Positions 42,473 through 52,919 of a stretch of 64,000 nt of DNA are shown here, in pieces. Below the pieces are notes generated by a model. It did no database searches. It was not told the DNA's origin and saw only the letters and a program-made list of their open reading frames with translations. The DNA comes from an uncultured Pseudomonadales bacterium (lineage in GTDB: Bacteria; Pseudomonadota; Gammaproteobacteria; Pseudomonadales; Azotimanducaceae), in NCBI GenBank assembly GCA_937775265.1, contig CALKBV010000004.1, forward strand, positions 62,001 through 126,000, in the 5' to 3' direction. Positions within the stretch are counted from its first letter, which is position 1. Each line of letters begins with the position of its first letter. A program made the position numbers and the translations under genes.

Positions 42473-43108
42473 ATGACAGAACTATCAGTGGAAGAAGCGA
42501 TATTCACCACCCGCTCAATGCGACATCTAAAGCCAGACCCGATACCCAAGGCTGACCTGGAATTCATCATTGAAGCAGCAACGATGGCCCCTTCTGCGGG
42601 CAACTACCAAATGTGGGCATTTGTTGTGGTCACCGATGAACAGACAAAGCAGGAAATCGGAAACGCTTACCGTGAGGCAGGAACCGCCTATATTAAAGAT
42701 ACCGTGCTGGCGAATCCTGATACCGATGATGAGCGCCGCCGGGTCTATACCCAGGCGATGCACACGGTAGAACACCTGGCTGAGGCACCGGTGATCATCG
42801 TCGCCTGTTTGACACAGCCGTGTCCTGACGACGCCGCCACCGGCTCCGGCCTGTTTGGGTCCATATATCCAGCCGCTCAAAACCTGATGCTGGCCGCAAG
42901 ATCAAGGGGACTGGGCAGCGTATTACTCACACTGGCGACCGATTATTCACCCACATTGCCGCACTCGGTCAAACCCGTAAAAGAGATTCTTGGCCTGCCG
43001 GAAGACGTTGGCAGCGTCGCCCTCATTCCTGTTGGCTATCCGAAGGGTCAATGGGGACGGCCAAGGCGAGAAGACGTCGCAAACAGCCTGCATTGGGAAA
43101 AGTGGTAA
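42473..43108 (+). CDS. Nitroreductase-family flavoprotein
   Basis: The track starts at GTG 42437; ATG 42473 (MTELSVEEAIFTTRSMRHLK) fits the family better, leaving 211 aa. FMN-contact residues: TTRSMRHLKPDPIP, ATMAPSAGNYQMWAFVVV and AQNLMLAARSRGLGSVLLT. A GYPKGQWGRPRREDV tail closes the fold. Such enzymes use NAD(P)H to reduce nitro, quinone, halogenated or enone groups. It lies 72 bp after the enoyl-CoA hydratase on the same strand, so it may act in the same pathway. Confidence 0.9.
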   Translation: MTELSVEEAIFTTRSMRHLKPDPIPKADLEFIIEAATMAPSAGNYQMWAFVVVTDEQTKQEIGNAYREAGTAYIKDTVLANPDTDDERRRVYTQAMHTVEHLAEAPVIIVACLTQPCPDDAATGSGLFGSIYPAAQNLMLAARSRGLGSVLLTLATDYSPTLPHSVKPVKEILGLPEDVGSVALIPVGYPKGQWGRPRREDVANSLHWEKW

Positions 43109-43130
43109 CGCGTTAAGCTGAGGACCAAGC

Positions 43131-43883
43131 TTACGCCCCGCCAGCACCCCAACGAATACCACGACGCAGCAGTTCGTAGTAGACAGGTGAATCCCAGGAA
43201 CCTCGTACCACCGGGACAATGTCTGCCATTGGTTTCATATCGTGCTTTCCTGTGCAGTGCCCCAGGGAAAGATACAGGACTTCTCCATCCCCGTAAGGAT
43301 GCAAATACATCTGCGGGTTGCTATCTCTATCAGTACCGTAGTCAGACTGGACGTAACCCACCGATCGTTCGCTGTAGGAAGCCTCAAGCAGAACTGTCTG
43401 CTCACCCTGGGGCTCGCAGTAGTAAGGCTCTTCATCCTCGACATCAAAATCCTCAATGCCTTCTGTAAGCGCGTGGACTACATCGGTAACACGTACGTGT
43501 ATCTTTTGATTGGCGGGATGCGCGACGAAGCGATTACCTAATACTTCCATAAACTTTGGTGCCACATCAGGTGTATCCACCCGGCCATCATCTGCAAAAT
43601 CAAGTAACGCGCTTGTCGCATGGAGCGCAAACCAGCGCCCACCGTTTCCTATGAATTTCGCCAGGCCTTCCTGTTCCTCCGGTGTCGGTCTGAGATCACA
43701 GGTATAGGTAATCAGCAGCGTAGAGCTCGAAATGGCTTCAACGTCGCTGAAGCTATCTGCGACGCGCGTATGTATGTCCTCGTTCTCACCCAGTAATTTC
43801 AACAATTCCAGTCGAGCAAAATTGGTATCGTGATACTTGGCATTGCAAACGAGATAGACGTCAATTTTTTGATCTTTTTCCAC
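43131..43883 (-). CDS. ThuA domain-containing protein
   Basis: A 250-aa class I glutamine-amidotransferase-like fold. It shows VYLVCNAKYHDTNFARLELLKLL, LLITYTCDLRPTPEEQEGLAKFIGNGGRWFALHAT, FMEVLGNRFVAHPANQKI and YLSLGHCTGKHDMKPM. ThuA proteins are tied to trehalose/ketosugar use in rhizobia, but many homologues have no known role. It is divergent from a PhyH-like gene. The ATG at 43883 is followed by the normal domain start. Confidence 0.88.
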   Translation of the reverse strand: MEKDQKIDVYLVCNAKYHDTNFARLELLKLLGENEDIHTRVADSFSDVEAISSSTLLITYTCDLRPTPEEQEGLAKFIGNGGRWFALHATSALLDFADDGRVDTPDVAPKFMEVLGNRFVAHPANQKIHVRVTDVVHALTEGIEDFDVEDEEPYYCEPQGEQTVLLEASYSERSVGYVQSDYGTDRDSNPQMYLHPYGDGEVLYLSLGHCTGKHDMKPMADIVPVVRGSWDSPVYYELLRRGIRWGAGGA

Positions 43884-44067
43884 GAAGTTCCCTTTTGATC
43901 TCTAATGGATTGTGAGTTGGTCAAGCACGATCTTCAGTTAACTTTCCATTACCAATATAGCATTGGATTCGGTAAAAAAAACAGGTCCCTATGGCACTTA
44001 CAAGGATACCGAGTTGTAAGGCATACTTCACAATCAAAAAAAATTAGCACCATAATGAGACAGCCCC

Positions 44068-45027
44068 TTGCTTACTAAAGATCAGATCAATAGCTGGAAG
44101 CACGAAGGTGCATTCGTGATGCAACTTCCCAGCGAGGTGATCAATCCACCTCTCAATTGGCTGAACAACAATTTCACCCTGGATCAGATTGACCCTGACC
44201 ACCTGGACTTCGGGTCCCCGGACCAAAAGTTTGAGTTTCCAACCTCGATAGCGCCGTTGGATGATCTTGTCCTGAATGAGCGCTTGATAGTCGCAGTGCA
44301 ACAGCTCCTGGATAGTATTGACATTCGGCTGCTGCAGGCAGACCTCTGGCCGAAGATCGGCGTCGGATCCGACAATCATGAGGCGCAGGCGAATACTGAT
44401 CAGCGCATGCACATGGATTATGGCAACAACACTATGCTGCACCCGGACTGGCAATCCCCTGAAGCCGTGGCAGCGATTATCTATTATGACGATGGCGTTG
44501 AAACCGCTGGGGGAACCGCTTACGTGCCAAGGCAAGGTGACGCGGACCCCGTTTACCAACCGCCTTTCATACACATGCCTGGGCAGGCCGGAAAGCCATT
44601 TTTTAATGATCGCCGAACGGTTGAAAGCTGGTTCGACAAAAATGATTCAGACGCTCATAAACTTCGCAGTGAGCTGTATCTGCGGGAACAGCTTGTGAAC
44701 TTCAAACCCGGCACGATTCTTTTTTACCGCCATGATCTCTGGCACAGGGGCACACCGGTGACGCCTGGAAAATTACGACGAGTTCATAACCTGGCCTGGC
44801 GCCGCGCTGACGCCAGGGGCTGGAGTAACTGGAACCAAGGATGGGCCCGACAAAGTTACTATGGCCATGTCGAATCGATTATTGGTCGTTCGACACCCCT
44901 GCAACGCAGTTTGCTGGATTTCCCCATGCCCGGTGACCGCTACTGGACCCCGCAACGGATTGATCATGTTGATGCGCGATATGGCTTTTACGGGTTTGAC
45001 TCAGCGCCTTATCGACAGGCCCTTTAA
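44068..45027 (+). CDS. PhyH-like Fe(II)/2-oxoglutarate dioxygenase family protein
   Basis: A 319-aa protein with a likely iron site DQRMHMDYGNN (HxD) near residue 115 and a distal His in ILFYRHDLWHRGTPV, with Arg in KLRRVHNLAWRR. It is only distantly like the PhyH at 40353. The frame opens at TTG 44068. An ATG at 44054 (MRQPLAY) runs into a stop in another frame, and a one-base change would join MRQPL to LTKDQINSWKHEGAFVM, so the start may be damaged by an indel. It is divergent from thuA. Confidence 0.8.
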   Translation: MLTKDQINSWKHEGAFVMQLPSEVINPPLNWLNNNFTLDQIDPDHLDFGSPDQKFEFPTSIAPLDDLVLNERLIVAVQQLLDSIDIRLLQADLWPKIGVGSDNHEAQANTDQRMHMDYGNNTMLHPDWQSPEAVAAIIYYDDGVETAGGTAYVPRQGDADPVYQPPFIHMPGQAGKPFFNDRRTVESWFDKNDSDAHKLRSELYLREQLVNFKPGTILFYRHDLWHRGTPVTPGKLRRVHNLAWRRADARGWSNWNQGWARQSYYGHVESIIGRSTPLQRSLLDFPMPGDRYWTPQRIDHVDARYGFYGFDSAPYRQAL

Positions 45028-45037
45028 TACGGGATCG

Positions 45038-45517
45038 TTACCAGAGATCTGCAATACGAGCCTTCGTAGCACTGCCCGCCACGCCAATATTCACGTCATC
45101 GTCAATACCTCCACCCAACAAGGCCTTCCCCAATGGCGCATCAGGTGTGATGACAATGACTGAGACACCTCCCAGACTAACCGCTAATCCTCCGCCCGCA
45201 GGACCGATAAACAGGAAACGGGTTTCTCCTGTTTCATACTCGAGTTTCAGCAGCGAGCCAACCTCTACAATGGCATGATCCTTCAGGCGCTCCCTTAAAG
45301 AAACATACGCAGCTAGATCCTTCTCCAGCTGCACCACACGCTCTGATTGTCCATGTGCGAGATAGGCAGCTTCCAGACCCAGGGTGTCGTATTTGTTTTC
45401 AGCGGCATTCTCTTTGTTTGTCGCCGTTGCTCGCGCTTCTTCGGCAGCAGCCAGGGAATTGTTCAATGCAGAGGTGATCTCGCCAACAATCGCGTCAAGC
45501 AGCAACGATTTATTCAT
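45038..45517 (-). CDS. GreA/GreB-family-like protein
   Basis: A 159-aa protein. The N-terminal half is a helical coiled segment (LNNSLAAAEEARATATNKENAAENKYDTLGLEAAYLAHGQSERV), like the RNA polymerase secondary-channel coiled coil of Gre factors. The C-terminal half is an FKBP-like domain (VEVGSLLKLEYETGETRFLFIGPAGGG, ITPDAPLGKALLGGGIDDDV). It is a shorter Gre relative of a kind often called GreAB. It may bind RNA polymerase, but the acidic tip residues are not clearly identifiable. It lies convergent with the PhyH-like gene. Confidence 0.8.
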   Translation of the reverse strand: MNKSLLLDAIVGEITSALNNSLAAAEEARATATNKENAAENKYDTLGLEAAYLAHGQSERVVQLEKDLAAYVSLRERLKDHAIVEVGSLLKLEYETGETRFLFIGPAGGGLAVSLGGVSVIVITPDAPLGKALLGGGIDDDVNIGVAGSATKARIADLW

Positions 45518-45541
45518 TTAACTTATCCAGACAACTCAACC

Positions 45542-46963
45542 TTATCGCTGCGCGCGCCAGGCCTTTTCATCGACCCATGCTGAATGGAAACCAAAAGGCA
45601 CTCGCGCCGGCATCAAAACGCGGGCAACCGGCCCATCTTCAAACCTTGCAGCATCAAGGACAATACATTCGCTTCTCTGAAGTTTTTCATCCCAGACAAA
45701 ACCAATAACCCAACCGTCTTCTTCATTCAGCGCATCAGGTTTGGGTGCAAAGATTGGCTCACCGCCTAATCGACCAGGCCCATAGGGATAGTGAACGCTG
45801 GTTTCATTAACCAGGTCATATTTAATAATGCCGTCGAAGCCCGATTCCAATGTATCGCCGGCGATTCTGGCCGCGTACGAGAACTGGTTTCGAATACCCA
45901 TATAATCTTCATTGATCCGCGCAAACTCACAGCCCCATTTAGTATCCAGGGACTTCTCTTGCACGTCTCCTGTTTTAATATTTAAACGCCACTGGTGCAG
46001 CATTGGCAGATCGCTGCGATCTCCGGCCAGTGGTTTTACATCGTCACCGATACTGTTGCGCTCTGACCTACAGCCCTCGACAACGATTTCATCACCGTCC
46101 TCAAATGCATTGACTGTGTGGTAGCAGTAGCAACTATTAACATCAAACCACTTAATCTCATTGCCATCTGCTCCGCGAGCCAGGACACCAAAACGTGAGC
46201 CATTTTCCTCTTCGAAATACAACATGCTCTTGCCTTCGGCCATGCGCCCAAAGTCAAAGACACAGGGCAGGTCCATGATTACCGTGTGGTTAGACGTAAT
46301 CGCACAGTCATGCATCATGACTGGCTTGGGTATGTCGACGTCTGTGGTATGAATAAGCTCACCCTCTTTGGTGATCAGCGAAACCGAGCAGTACGGTTTG
46401 CTTGTCACGCTGTATCCGTAAGTGACCAACTCGCCGGTACGCGGATCAATTTTTGGGTGCGCGGTAAAGGGATGCTTCAAACGACCTTCGTAATCAACCT
46501 CTCCAACAGGATCAAGGTTAGGCAGCTTAAGCTCGAAAGGGTGGGCTCCCTCCTGCAACGCAAGGAACTTGCCCGCATGGTAGATCATGGCTGTATTGGC
46601 GATATTTTTGGAAGCGCCATATTGCTCCGCATCTTCAGGTTTCGTCTTTAGCCCGTCCCATATGACACCACCCTTTTCCTGCTCTGCCAGGTGGCCTTCG
46701 GTTTCAACAAACCGGTTGATATAGGTGACCTTACCCTGGTCAAAAAAGACCTCATGGATCATGCCATCACCGGCGAAAGGATGGTAAGACTCCGGATCAT
46801 TAACGAACACCGGGTTTGCGCCAATACGCAGGAACGCCCCATTGAGCGCCTCTGGAACCACACCAATAATTTCCAGGCAAGGTTCATTGTGTTCCTGCTG
46901 AACCGGCGCAAAGTTACCCCTAAAGTACGGCACAGAGGAGTTTTCGATATCAGATATTCGCAT
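45542..46963 (-). CDS. Carotenoid cleavage dioxygenase (RPE65/CCO) family protein
   Basis: A 473-aa seven-bladed propeller oxygenase. The four iron-binding His appear in FTAHPKIDPRTGEL, VMMHDCAITSNHTVI, YHTVNAFEDGDEI and PFGFHSAWVDE. The N-terminus has GAFLRIGANPVFVNDPESYHPFAGDGMIH. It cleaves a C=C bond in carotenoids, apocarotenoids or phenylpropenes such as stilbenes or isoeugenol; which is unknown. No carotenoid synthesis genes lie near. A 474-bp gap upstream separates it from the divergent P450. Confidence 0.93.
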   Translation of the reverse strand: MRISDIENSSVPYFRGNFAPVQQEHNEPCLEIIGVVPEALNGAFLRIGANPVFVNDPESYHPFAGDGMIHEVFFDQGKVTYINRFVETEGHLAEQEKGGVIWDGLKTKPEDAEQYGASKNIANTAMIYHAGKFLALQEGAHPFELKLPNLDPVGEVDYEGRLKHPFTAHPKIDPRTGELVTYGYSVTSKPYCSVSLITKEGELIHTTDVDIPKPVMMHDCAITSNHTVIMDLPCVFDFGRMAEGKSMLYFEEENGSRFGVLARGADGNEIKWFDVNSCYCYHTVNAFEDGDEIVVEGCRSERNSIGDDVKPLAGDRSDLPMLHQWRLNIKTGDVQEKSLDTKWGCEFARINEDYMGIRNQFSYAARIAGDTLESGFDGIIKYDLVNETSVHYPYGPGRLGGEPIFAPKPDALNEEDGWVIGFVWDEKLQRSECIVLDAARFEDGPVARVLMPARVPFGFHSAWVDEKAWRAQR

Positions 46964-47437
46964 GTTTTATAATCCGCATAGTAGATCGCGACAATTTCCC
47001 ATACCGCCTTCCTTGACGCAAACCATTACACTTTGAAAATAGACTTTCATCAGGCTTCGAGTTGTCAAATACAAGTCATGAATATCAGGGTGCGAGCGCC
47101 AAAAGGCTTTCCAAAAGGCGTTCCAATATGCGGCCTATTAATCATGGTTTAGCCCGCCACAACAGATAAGGCATTCTATTAATCAATAAGACCATCACAT
47201 TACGCGTTGGCATTAATCAAGTCCCTGTAGGCACGCGTTGATGTAATGGCCTGAAGGCAGCGACGGTGTTAAGGCAGATATGCAAGCACATCATCGTGCC
47301 GTAGTGTCTAATTCCGAGCTGTTACATGCCAAAGCTGGCCCAATACGCGTTCGGCAATGTTTACGTCGACCACATTGAGCATTACAATCACGAACCTGAC
47401 TATCCTAGACCAACCCGATTAACGCCAGAGAGAAACA
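46964..47437. other. Intergenic region between carotenoid oxygenase and P450
   Basis: 474 bp that should hold divergent promoters. It contains a short imperfect tandem repeat (CCAAAAGGCTTT / CCAAAAGGCGTT) near 47097-47125 and a 39-codon ORF at 47326-47445, listed separately. I see no RNA gene or mobile element. Confidence 0.45.
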
Positions 47438-47445
47438 ATGAGTGA
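47326..47445 (+). CDS. Small ORF overlapping the P450 start, hypothetical
   Basis: A 39-codon frame from ATG 47326 reads MPKLAQYAFGNVYVDHIEHY and continues to a stop at 47445, overlapping the P450 ATG by 8 bases. The amino-acid make-up is protein-like, and the overlap suggests possible translational coupling. I do not recognise it, there is no good ribosome-binding site, and it could be chance or the relic of a larger gene. Confidence 0.25.
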   Translation: MPKLAQYAFGNVYVDHIEHYNHEPDYPRPTRLTPERNNE

Positions 47446-48761
47446 AGCTCGAACCAGTTCTGACGATTCAACAAACCTGCCGCCGAGACCTGGATCGGAG
47501 GGCACTGACTCATCCAAAGTAATACCGTCGGCCTATGATCTTGCTCTCGAGGATATCAACCCGATCAATCCCCACCTATGGAGCCAACATCGCTGGAAGG
47601 AATATTTCGCACGACTCAGGGCTGAAGACCCGGTGCATTTCAACCAAACAGATCTGGCGGGCAGATATTGGTCCCTCACCAAATACGCAGACATCAAAAA
47701 AGTGGATTCCGACTGGCAGAATTTCAGCTCGGCCCAGGGCATAACGCTCGGTCTGCCCATTGACGCCGAACTACCAGAAGGGTGCATTGGGCATCACAAC
47801 ATTCATCGCCCAGGATCCACCGGAGCATGATGACCAGCGCAGGACCGTTACCCGGGCTGTCGCACCACCCAATCTCGTTGAAATGGAGCAGTTGATTCGC
47901 GAGCGGACCGGCAACGTCCTGGATTCCTTGCCGGAAGGTGAAACATTCGATTGGGTGGACACTGTCTCTATCGAACTAACCACCATGATGCTGGCAACCC
48001 TCTTCGATTTCCCCTTCGAAGACCGACGAAAACTGACGCGATGGTCAGACATCACCTTCGCCATTCCTCAGCCAGGCGGCATTATCGAGTCGGAGGAGCA
48101 AAGACGCACTGAGTTGCTCGAATGCCTTGAATATTTTACGGGGCTCTGGGACGAGCGGTTGAAAAACCCCGGCAACGATCTTGTCTCCATGCTCGCACAC
48201 GGCGATGACACCAAAGACATTTCCCCTATGAACTACCTGGGAAATCTTCTGCTACTGATTGTAGGTGGCAACGACACCACCCGGAACAGCATGTCTGGTA
48301 GTGTCTATGCGCTGAATAAGTTTCCGGAACAGTATGACAAGCTCATTGCGAATCCCGCGCTGATTCCGAAAATGGTCGCAGAACTCATCAGGTGGCAAAC
48401 ACCTCTGGCCTACATGAGAAGAACTGCGAATCGCGATTGTGACATCGGTGGTAAACAGATCAAACAAGGCGATCAAATACTCATGTGGTACGCCTCTGGA
48501 AATCGCGACTCCGATGTATTCGACAATGCCGACGAACTGGATATCGAACGCCCCAATGCTAGGCAGCACCTTTCCTTTGGTTTTGGCATACACCGTTGCA
48601 TGGGTAACCGGCTTGCTGAATTGCAACTTCGCATACTATGGGAAGAAATTCTCACGCGATTTGAGAAAATTGAGGTTCTCTCGGAACCAGAGCGAACCTT
48701 CTCGTCATTTGTAAACGGTTATACCCATCTTCCAGTGAAGGTGACCCGAAGAAAAAGCTGA
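47438..48761 (+). pseudogene. Cytochrome P450 (CYP153-like), interrupted by a frameshift
   Basis: The N-terminal part (from ATG 47438, through WKEYFARLRAEDPVHFNQ to DAELPEG) and the C-terminal part (ALGITTFIAQDPPEHDDQRR to the end) join in two frames near 47780-47785. Removing one T in GGGTGCATTGG gives ELPEGALGITTFIAQDPP. The combined protein is about 440 aa. P450 motifs: I-helix GGNDTTRNSMSG and heme-binding SFGFGIHRCMGNRLAELQLRI with the axial Cys. The GGNDTTRN and HRCMGNRLAE forms resemble CYP153 alkane/fatty acid hydroxylases. No ferredoxin gene is adjacent. Confidence 0.87.
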
Positions 48762-48973
48762 TCGCGATACGACGCTCTGACTCTCCAATATCATGTCCGG
48801 CAATACTCCGGATGGTGTTCGAAGATCAGCGAAAGCGACCTACCCAGGGTGACATTTGCTTTTTTCGAGCAGACCGGAAAAATTGATGACGCGCGGCAAG
48901 AAAAAGTAAGACGACGGCCACAAACGCATCCCAAGATAGCTTACTTGCTATAGTGCGGACCGAGGGAAGCATC

Positions 48974-49777
48974 ATGCTGTTACATACAAGCTGTAAACTG
49001 ACATTTTATATCGAATCGCCGACGCCGTTCATCTTGATGTTACGCCCACGAAGTGGCGCCCAACAGTGGATTTCAAGTGAGGAATATTTACTGTTCCCGA
49101 GCGTACCCGCGGTTGAGTTTACTGACGACTACGGAAATCTGTGCCAGCGGTTAGTTGCTCTGCCTGGTGAATTCAAGATTCAAACATCGGCTCGCGTCAA
49201 AACAACAGACTGGATTGACGTGGAACCTGGAGGTGACTTTGTCGGAGTCCAGTACCTGCCTGATAGTGTTTTAAAGTACCTGCTTCCCAGTCGCTACTGC
49301 GAATCAGACAGATTTGGCGAGATGGCGACGCAGGTTACCGCAGACCAGAAACCAGGCTACGACCAGGTCGAGGCCATCAATCAGTGGTTGCAAAAAACCA
49401 TCAGCTACAAGCCCGGCAGCAGCTACACGCCGCTTTCCGCCGTTGAAATCAACCTGCAACAATCAGGTGTTTGCAGAGACCTGGCACATCTCGGTATTGC
49501 ACTCTGTCGAAGCCTATGTATCCCCGCCCGCCTGGTAGTCGGTTACCTTTATGATTTAAGGCCAATGGAGCTGCACGCCTGGTTCGAAGCCTACGTCGCC
49601 GGACGCTGGTACACATTTGATGCTACCCAGGCATCAAAGCGCGGCGGTTATGTCGCATTGGGCTATGGCCGCGACGCGGCGGATGTCGCTGTTTACAACC
49701 AATTTGGGCCAGCCGTCTACCCGACTGAGCAGCTGGTAGAAGTAAAGTTAGAACAGACTTTGATGAGCCCCAGTTAA
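48974..49777 (+). CDS. Transglutaminase-like (cysteine protease fold) family protein
   Basis: A 267-aa protein with start ATG 48974 ([19 protein letters not shown]) and GAGG upstream; the GTG at 48953 in the track is an alternative. The N-terminal domain carries the [20 protein letters not shown] strand pattern of this group. The core has the catalytic triad: Cys in [16 protein letters not shown], His in [11 protein letters not shown] and Asp in YTFDATQAS. The family hydrolyses or links peptide-like bonds; the specific role is unknown. It has no signal peptide. The deacylase gene follows 98 bp downstream. Confidence 0.88.
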   Translation: MLLHTSCKLTFYIESPTPFILMLRPRSGAQQWISSEEYLLFPSVPAVEFTDDYGNLCQRLVALPGEFKIQTSARVKTTDWIDVEPGGDFVGVQYLPDSVLKYLLPSRYCESDRFGEMATQVTADQKPGYDQVEAINQWLQKTISYKPGSSYTPLSAVEINLQQSGVCRDLAHLGIALCRSLCIPARLVVGYLYDLRPMELHAWFEAYVAGRWYTFDATQASKRGGYVALGYGRDAADVAVYNQFGPAVYPTEQLVEVKLEQTLMSPS

Positions 49778-49875
49778 GTTCTCAAACGGGTCATCATCGC
49801 TATTGATGACCGCATCAGGTGACTTCTGTCACTGATTGTTGCTATTTTTAAGCCTGAAACCAGGGAATGAACTCT

Positions 49876-51600
49876 ATGTATGACTCGATCGTTAGAAACG
49901 GCACTATTATCGATGGAACGGGAAACGACCGTTTTGTTGCTGATATCGCGATAAAGGATGGCAAGATCGCCAAAATCGGGCAGATCACAGATCCAGCCAC
50001 CAACGAGATCGACGCAAAAGGCAAGTTGGTCACCCCCGGGTGGGTCGATATCCACACACATTACGATGGCCAGGCAACCTGGGACCCTTTGCTTGCACCC
50101 TCCAGCTGGCACGGCGTCACTACTGTTGTGATGGGGAATTGCGGTGTTGGGTTCGCCCCGGTGAAACCAGATGATCGAAACTTCCTGATTGAGCTAATGG
50201 AAGGCGTTGAAGATATTCCAGGCGCCGCGCTGTCCGAGGGTATCGATTGGCAGTGGGAGAGCTTCCCGGAATACCTGGACACCCTGGAGTCCATACCACG
50301 CGCAATCGATGTTGCAACACAGGTGCCTCACGGTGCTATCCGCGCCTACGTCATGGGTGAGCGTTGTAATACGGATTACGCACCAACCCAGGCAGAGATC
50401 GATGAAATGGCAGTGCTGGTTCGTGAAGGCGTCGAAGCAGGGGCCCTCGGGTTCTCAAGTTCCAAAACCCTGCTGCACAAAGATATTCATGGCGAATATA
50501 TGCCAGGCACCTTCTCCGGCAATGATGAAATGCTGGCCCTTGGCCTGGGCATGAAAGGACTCAAAAACTCCGTCTTCGAACTTGTTTCTGATCACCTGGG
50601 AGATGACAAAGAGTGGGCATGGGTAACTGACTTCCAGAAGCAGACCGGTTTGACCGTTACCCTCATCGCCACAACGGCACCGGCCTACGAAAACGGCAAG
50701 ATGTATAAGCTTGCTGAACAGGCAAGAGCCGAAGGTCGCGAGATCAGGCCTCAGGCTGCTGGTCGCCCTACAGGCGTACTGCACGGGCTACAATCCAGCT
50801 TCAATGCTTTTGTAGGTCATCCAACATGGCGCAACGAACTTGCAAACCTTGACCACGACTCTTTACTGGCGCGACTTGAAGAACCAGCAACAAAAGCCCA
50901 GATACTCTCAGAAAAATCCATCATAAAGGGCGGATTGATGCAGGACCTTCCCGGTCTGATGGGACAGGTTTTCCCTCTAGGAGAGAATCCAAATTACGAA
51001 CCTCTGCCCGAAGAAAGTATTGCAGGTATCGCAAAAGCCCGCGGCCTTGACGTTATGGATGTCATGTATGACATGCTTGTTGCCAATGGCGGCAAGGAAC
51101 TCTTCTATCAGCCACTCGGCGGTTATCAGGGGTTTTCGCTGGACTATCAAAAGAAATTACTGGAACACCCGAACGTATTGTTCGGACTAAGCGATGGTGG
51201 TGCACACTGCGGTGTGATCGCTGACGCAGGAATGCCCACATTCATCCTGACTCACTGGGGTCGTGATCGAACCAGAGGTGACAAAATGTCGCTGGAGTTT
51301 ATCGTGAAGTCACTCACCTCCAGTACAGCACATGCCTATGGTATGTTCGACCGGGGACTACTCACTGAGGGCATGATCGCAGACATTAACGTTATCGACT
51401 TTGACGGGCTCCGGTTACACCGACCCGAAGCAGTGTTCGATTTACCGGCAGGTGGAAGGCGCCTTGTGCAACGTGCTGAAGGCTACGAGATCACCATTAA
51501 ATCTGGCGAAGTTATCTTCAACAACGGGCAGCACAGCGGCGCCCTGCCAGGGAAGCTGGTTCGACGTAGTGACGCCCAAGGCGTGTCTGCAGCCTCTTAA
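49876..51600 (+). CDS. N-acyl-D-amino-acid deacylase family amidohydrolase
   Basis: The start chosen is ATG 49876 ([20 protein letters not shown]), 9 nt after AGGGA; the track's ATG is 3 codons upstream. The 574-aa metal-dependent hydrolase has the [20 protein letters not shown] metal motif (HxH), [12 protein letters not shown] and [26 protein letters not shown]. It releases an acyl group from a D-amino acid or a related amide; such ORFs are common in marine gammas, with many unproven substrates. It is in tandem with a thiolase 33 bp downstream. Confidence 0.9.
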   Translation: MYDSIVRNGTIIDGTGNDRFVADIAIKDGKIAKIGQITDPATNEIDAKGKLVTPGWVDIHTHYDGQATWDPLLAPSSWHGVTTVVMGNCGVGFAPVKPDDRNFLIELMEGVEDIPGAALSEGIDWQWESFPEYLDTLESIPRAIDVATQVPHGAIRAYVMGERCNTDYAPTQAEIDEMAVLVREGVEAGALGFSSSKTLLHKDIHGEYMPGTFSGNDEMLALGLGMKGLKNSVFELVSDHLGDDKEWAWVTDFQKQTGLTVTLIATTAPAYENGKMYKLAEQARAEGREIRPQAAGRPTGVLHGLQSSFNAFVGHPTWRNELANLDHDSLLARLEEPATKAQILSEKSIIKGGLMQDLPGLMGQVFPLGENPNYEPLPEESIAGIAKARGLDVMDVMYDMLVANGGKELFYQPLGGYQGFSLDYQKKLLEHPNVLFGLSDGGAHCGVIADAGMPTFILTHWGRDRTRGDKMSLEFIVKSLTSSTAHAYGMFDRGLLTEGMIADINVIDFDGLRLHRPEAVFDLPAGGRRLVQRAEGYEITIKSGEVIFNNGQHSGALPGKLVRRSDAQGVSAAS

Positions 51601-51633
51601 TCACAAATCAAAACACACAATAAGGAACAAGTT

Positions 51634-52863
51634 ATGTCTGAAGCCTGGATCATTGACGCCGCCCGAACACCGAGGGGTGTGGGAAAGCAGGGTAAGGGAG
51701 CACTCTGGGAAATCCATCCACAGAAATTGTTGTCTACTGTTCTTTCGGCACTTGCCGAACGAAACTCCCTCACGACAGAGGAGATCGACGACGTAATCAT
51801 TAGCTGCAGCAGCCAGTTTAAAAAACAGGGCGCCTGTATAGGCCGGATGGCGGCTCTGGATGCAGGTTATTCCAACAAAGCCTCAGGCGTTACGTTAGAT
51901 CGCTTCTGTGGAGGCGGAATCAGCGCAGTGAACATGGCAGCGGCCAGCATCATGAGCGGCATGGAAGACCTGATCGTCGCTGGCGGCGTCGAAATGATGT
52001 CGTACACATCAGCCGAAGGCTCACCCAACCCCTTGGACGCAGGTAATCTTGACCTTCGAAATGCTCATCCACAAACTAACGTCGGTATCGCCGCAGATAT
52101 TATCGCTACGGAGGAAGGGTTTAGTCGAACGGAACTGGATGCATTTTCAGCAGAGAGTCAACGCCGCGCCGGCGAAGCACTGAAAAGCGGCGCCTTCTCG
52201 AAAAGCCTCATTCCAGTCTATCGTCCTGATGGCACCCTGGCACTGGACACAGAAGAGTTTCCCCGACCGCAAACTACCGCGGAACAACTGGCCAACCTGA
52301 ACCCGGTGTTCGGTAACTTCATGGACTTACCCTTTTTCGATTCGGGGCTCACTTTTCGCGAAATGGTCGCCAAGAAATGGCCAGATCTTGAGATAGAGCA
52401 TGTGCATCATGCAGGCAGTTCTTCAGGTGTTGTCGATGGCGCTGGTGCGCTGGTACTCGCTTCACCGGAATACGCAAAAGCCCATGGACTAAAACCCAGA
52501 GCGAAAATAAAAGCAATGGCAAACATGGGGCACTCTCCCGAGTACATCCTGAATGCACCTGTAAACGCTGCGAAGAAAGTTCTGCAAAAGGCTAACCTGA
52601 CGCTCAACGACATAGACCTGTTTGAAGTCAACGAAGCCTTCGCCGTAGTGCCCGTCAAATTCATGCGCGACCTAAACGTCAACCACGAAAAGGTCAATGT
52701 GAATGGCGGCGCCATTGCCCTGGGTCATCCCATCGGCGCAACCGGTGCCATGTTGATCGGTACTGCTCTCGATGAGCTCGAACGCCGGGACCAAGCCCTT
52801 GGGCTGATTACCATGTGTGCCGCCGGTGGCATGGCGCCCGCAGTGGTTATCGAAAGAATGTAA
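51634..52863 (+). CDS. Acetyl-CoA acetyltransferase (thiolase) family protein
   Basis: A 409-aa protein with AAGGAACAAG before the ATG. Active-site Cys in VTLDRFCGGGISAVNMAAASI, His in GGAIALGHPIGATGAM and Cys in TMCAAGGMAPAVVIERM. It cleaves 3-ketoacyl-CoA or condenses acetyl-CoA. The first active-site motif is RFCGGGIS rather than the common C-SS form, which fits the SCP2-like or FadI-type paralogues of marine gammas. It pairs with the enoyl-CoA hydratase and dehydrogenases of the region. A terminator follows. Confidence 0.93.
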   Translation: MSEAWIIDAARTPRGVGKQGKGALWEIHPQKLLSTVLSALAERNSLTTEEIDDVIISCSSQFKKQGACIGRMAALDAGYSNKASGVTLDRFCGGGISAVNMAAASIMSGMEDLIVAGGVEMMSYTSAEGSPNPLDAGNLDLRNAHPQTNVGIAADIIATEEGFSRTELDAFSAESQRRAGEALKSGAFSKSLIPVYRPDGTLALDTEEFPRPQTTAEQLANLNPVFGNFMDLPFFDSGLTFREMVAKKWPDLEIEHVHHAGSSSGVVDGAGALVLASPEYAKAHGLKPRAKIKAMANMGHSPEYILNAPVNAAKKVLQKANLTLNDIDLFEVNEAFAVVPVKFMRDLNVNHEKVNVNGGAIALGHPIGATGAMLIGTALDELERRDQALGLITMCAAGGMAPAVVIERM

Positions 52864-52874
52864 CAGCACTTAGT

Positions 52875-52913
52875 GTAACTGGGGCCAAGCGTCTCAAACT
52901 ATGCCCCAGTTAC
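52875..52913. terminator. Bidirectional hairpin between thiolase and Rieske genes
   Basis: GTAACTGGGGC and GCCCCAGTTAC form a perfect 11-bp stem around a 17-nt loop, in the 56 bp between the convergent thiolase (stop 52863) and Rieske (stop 52920) genes. It has no long T-run, but the position and stem make a shared terminator likely. Confidence 0.65.
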
Positions 52914-52919
52914 CCTGAT

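Noticed and set aside
47097-47125. Short tandem repeat as a CRISPR or mobile-element mark
   Set aside because: Only two imperfect units of about 12 bp with no spacers or terminal repeats; probably chance or a small duplication.
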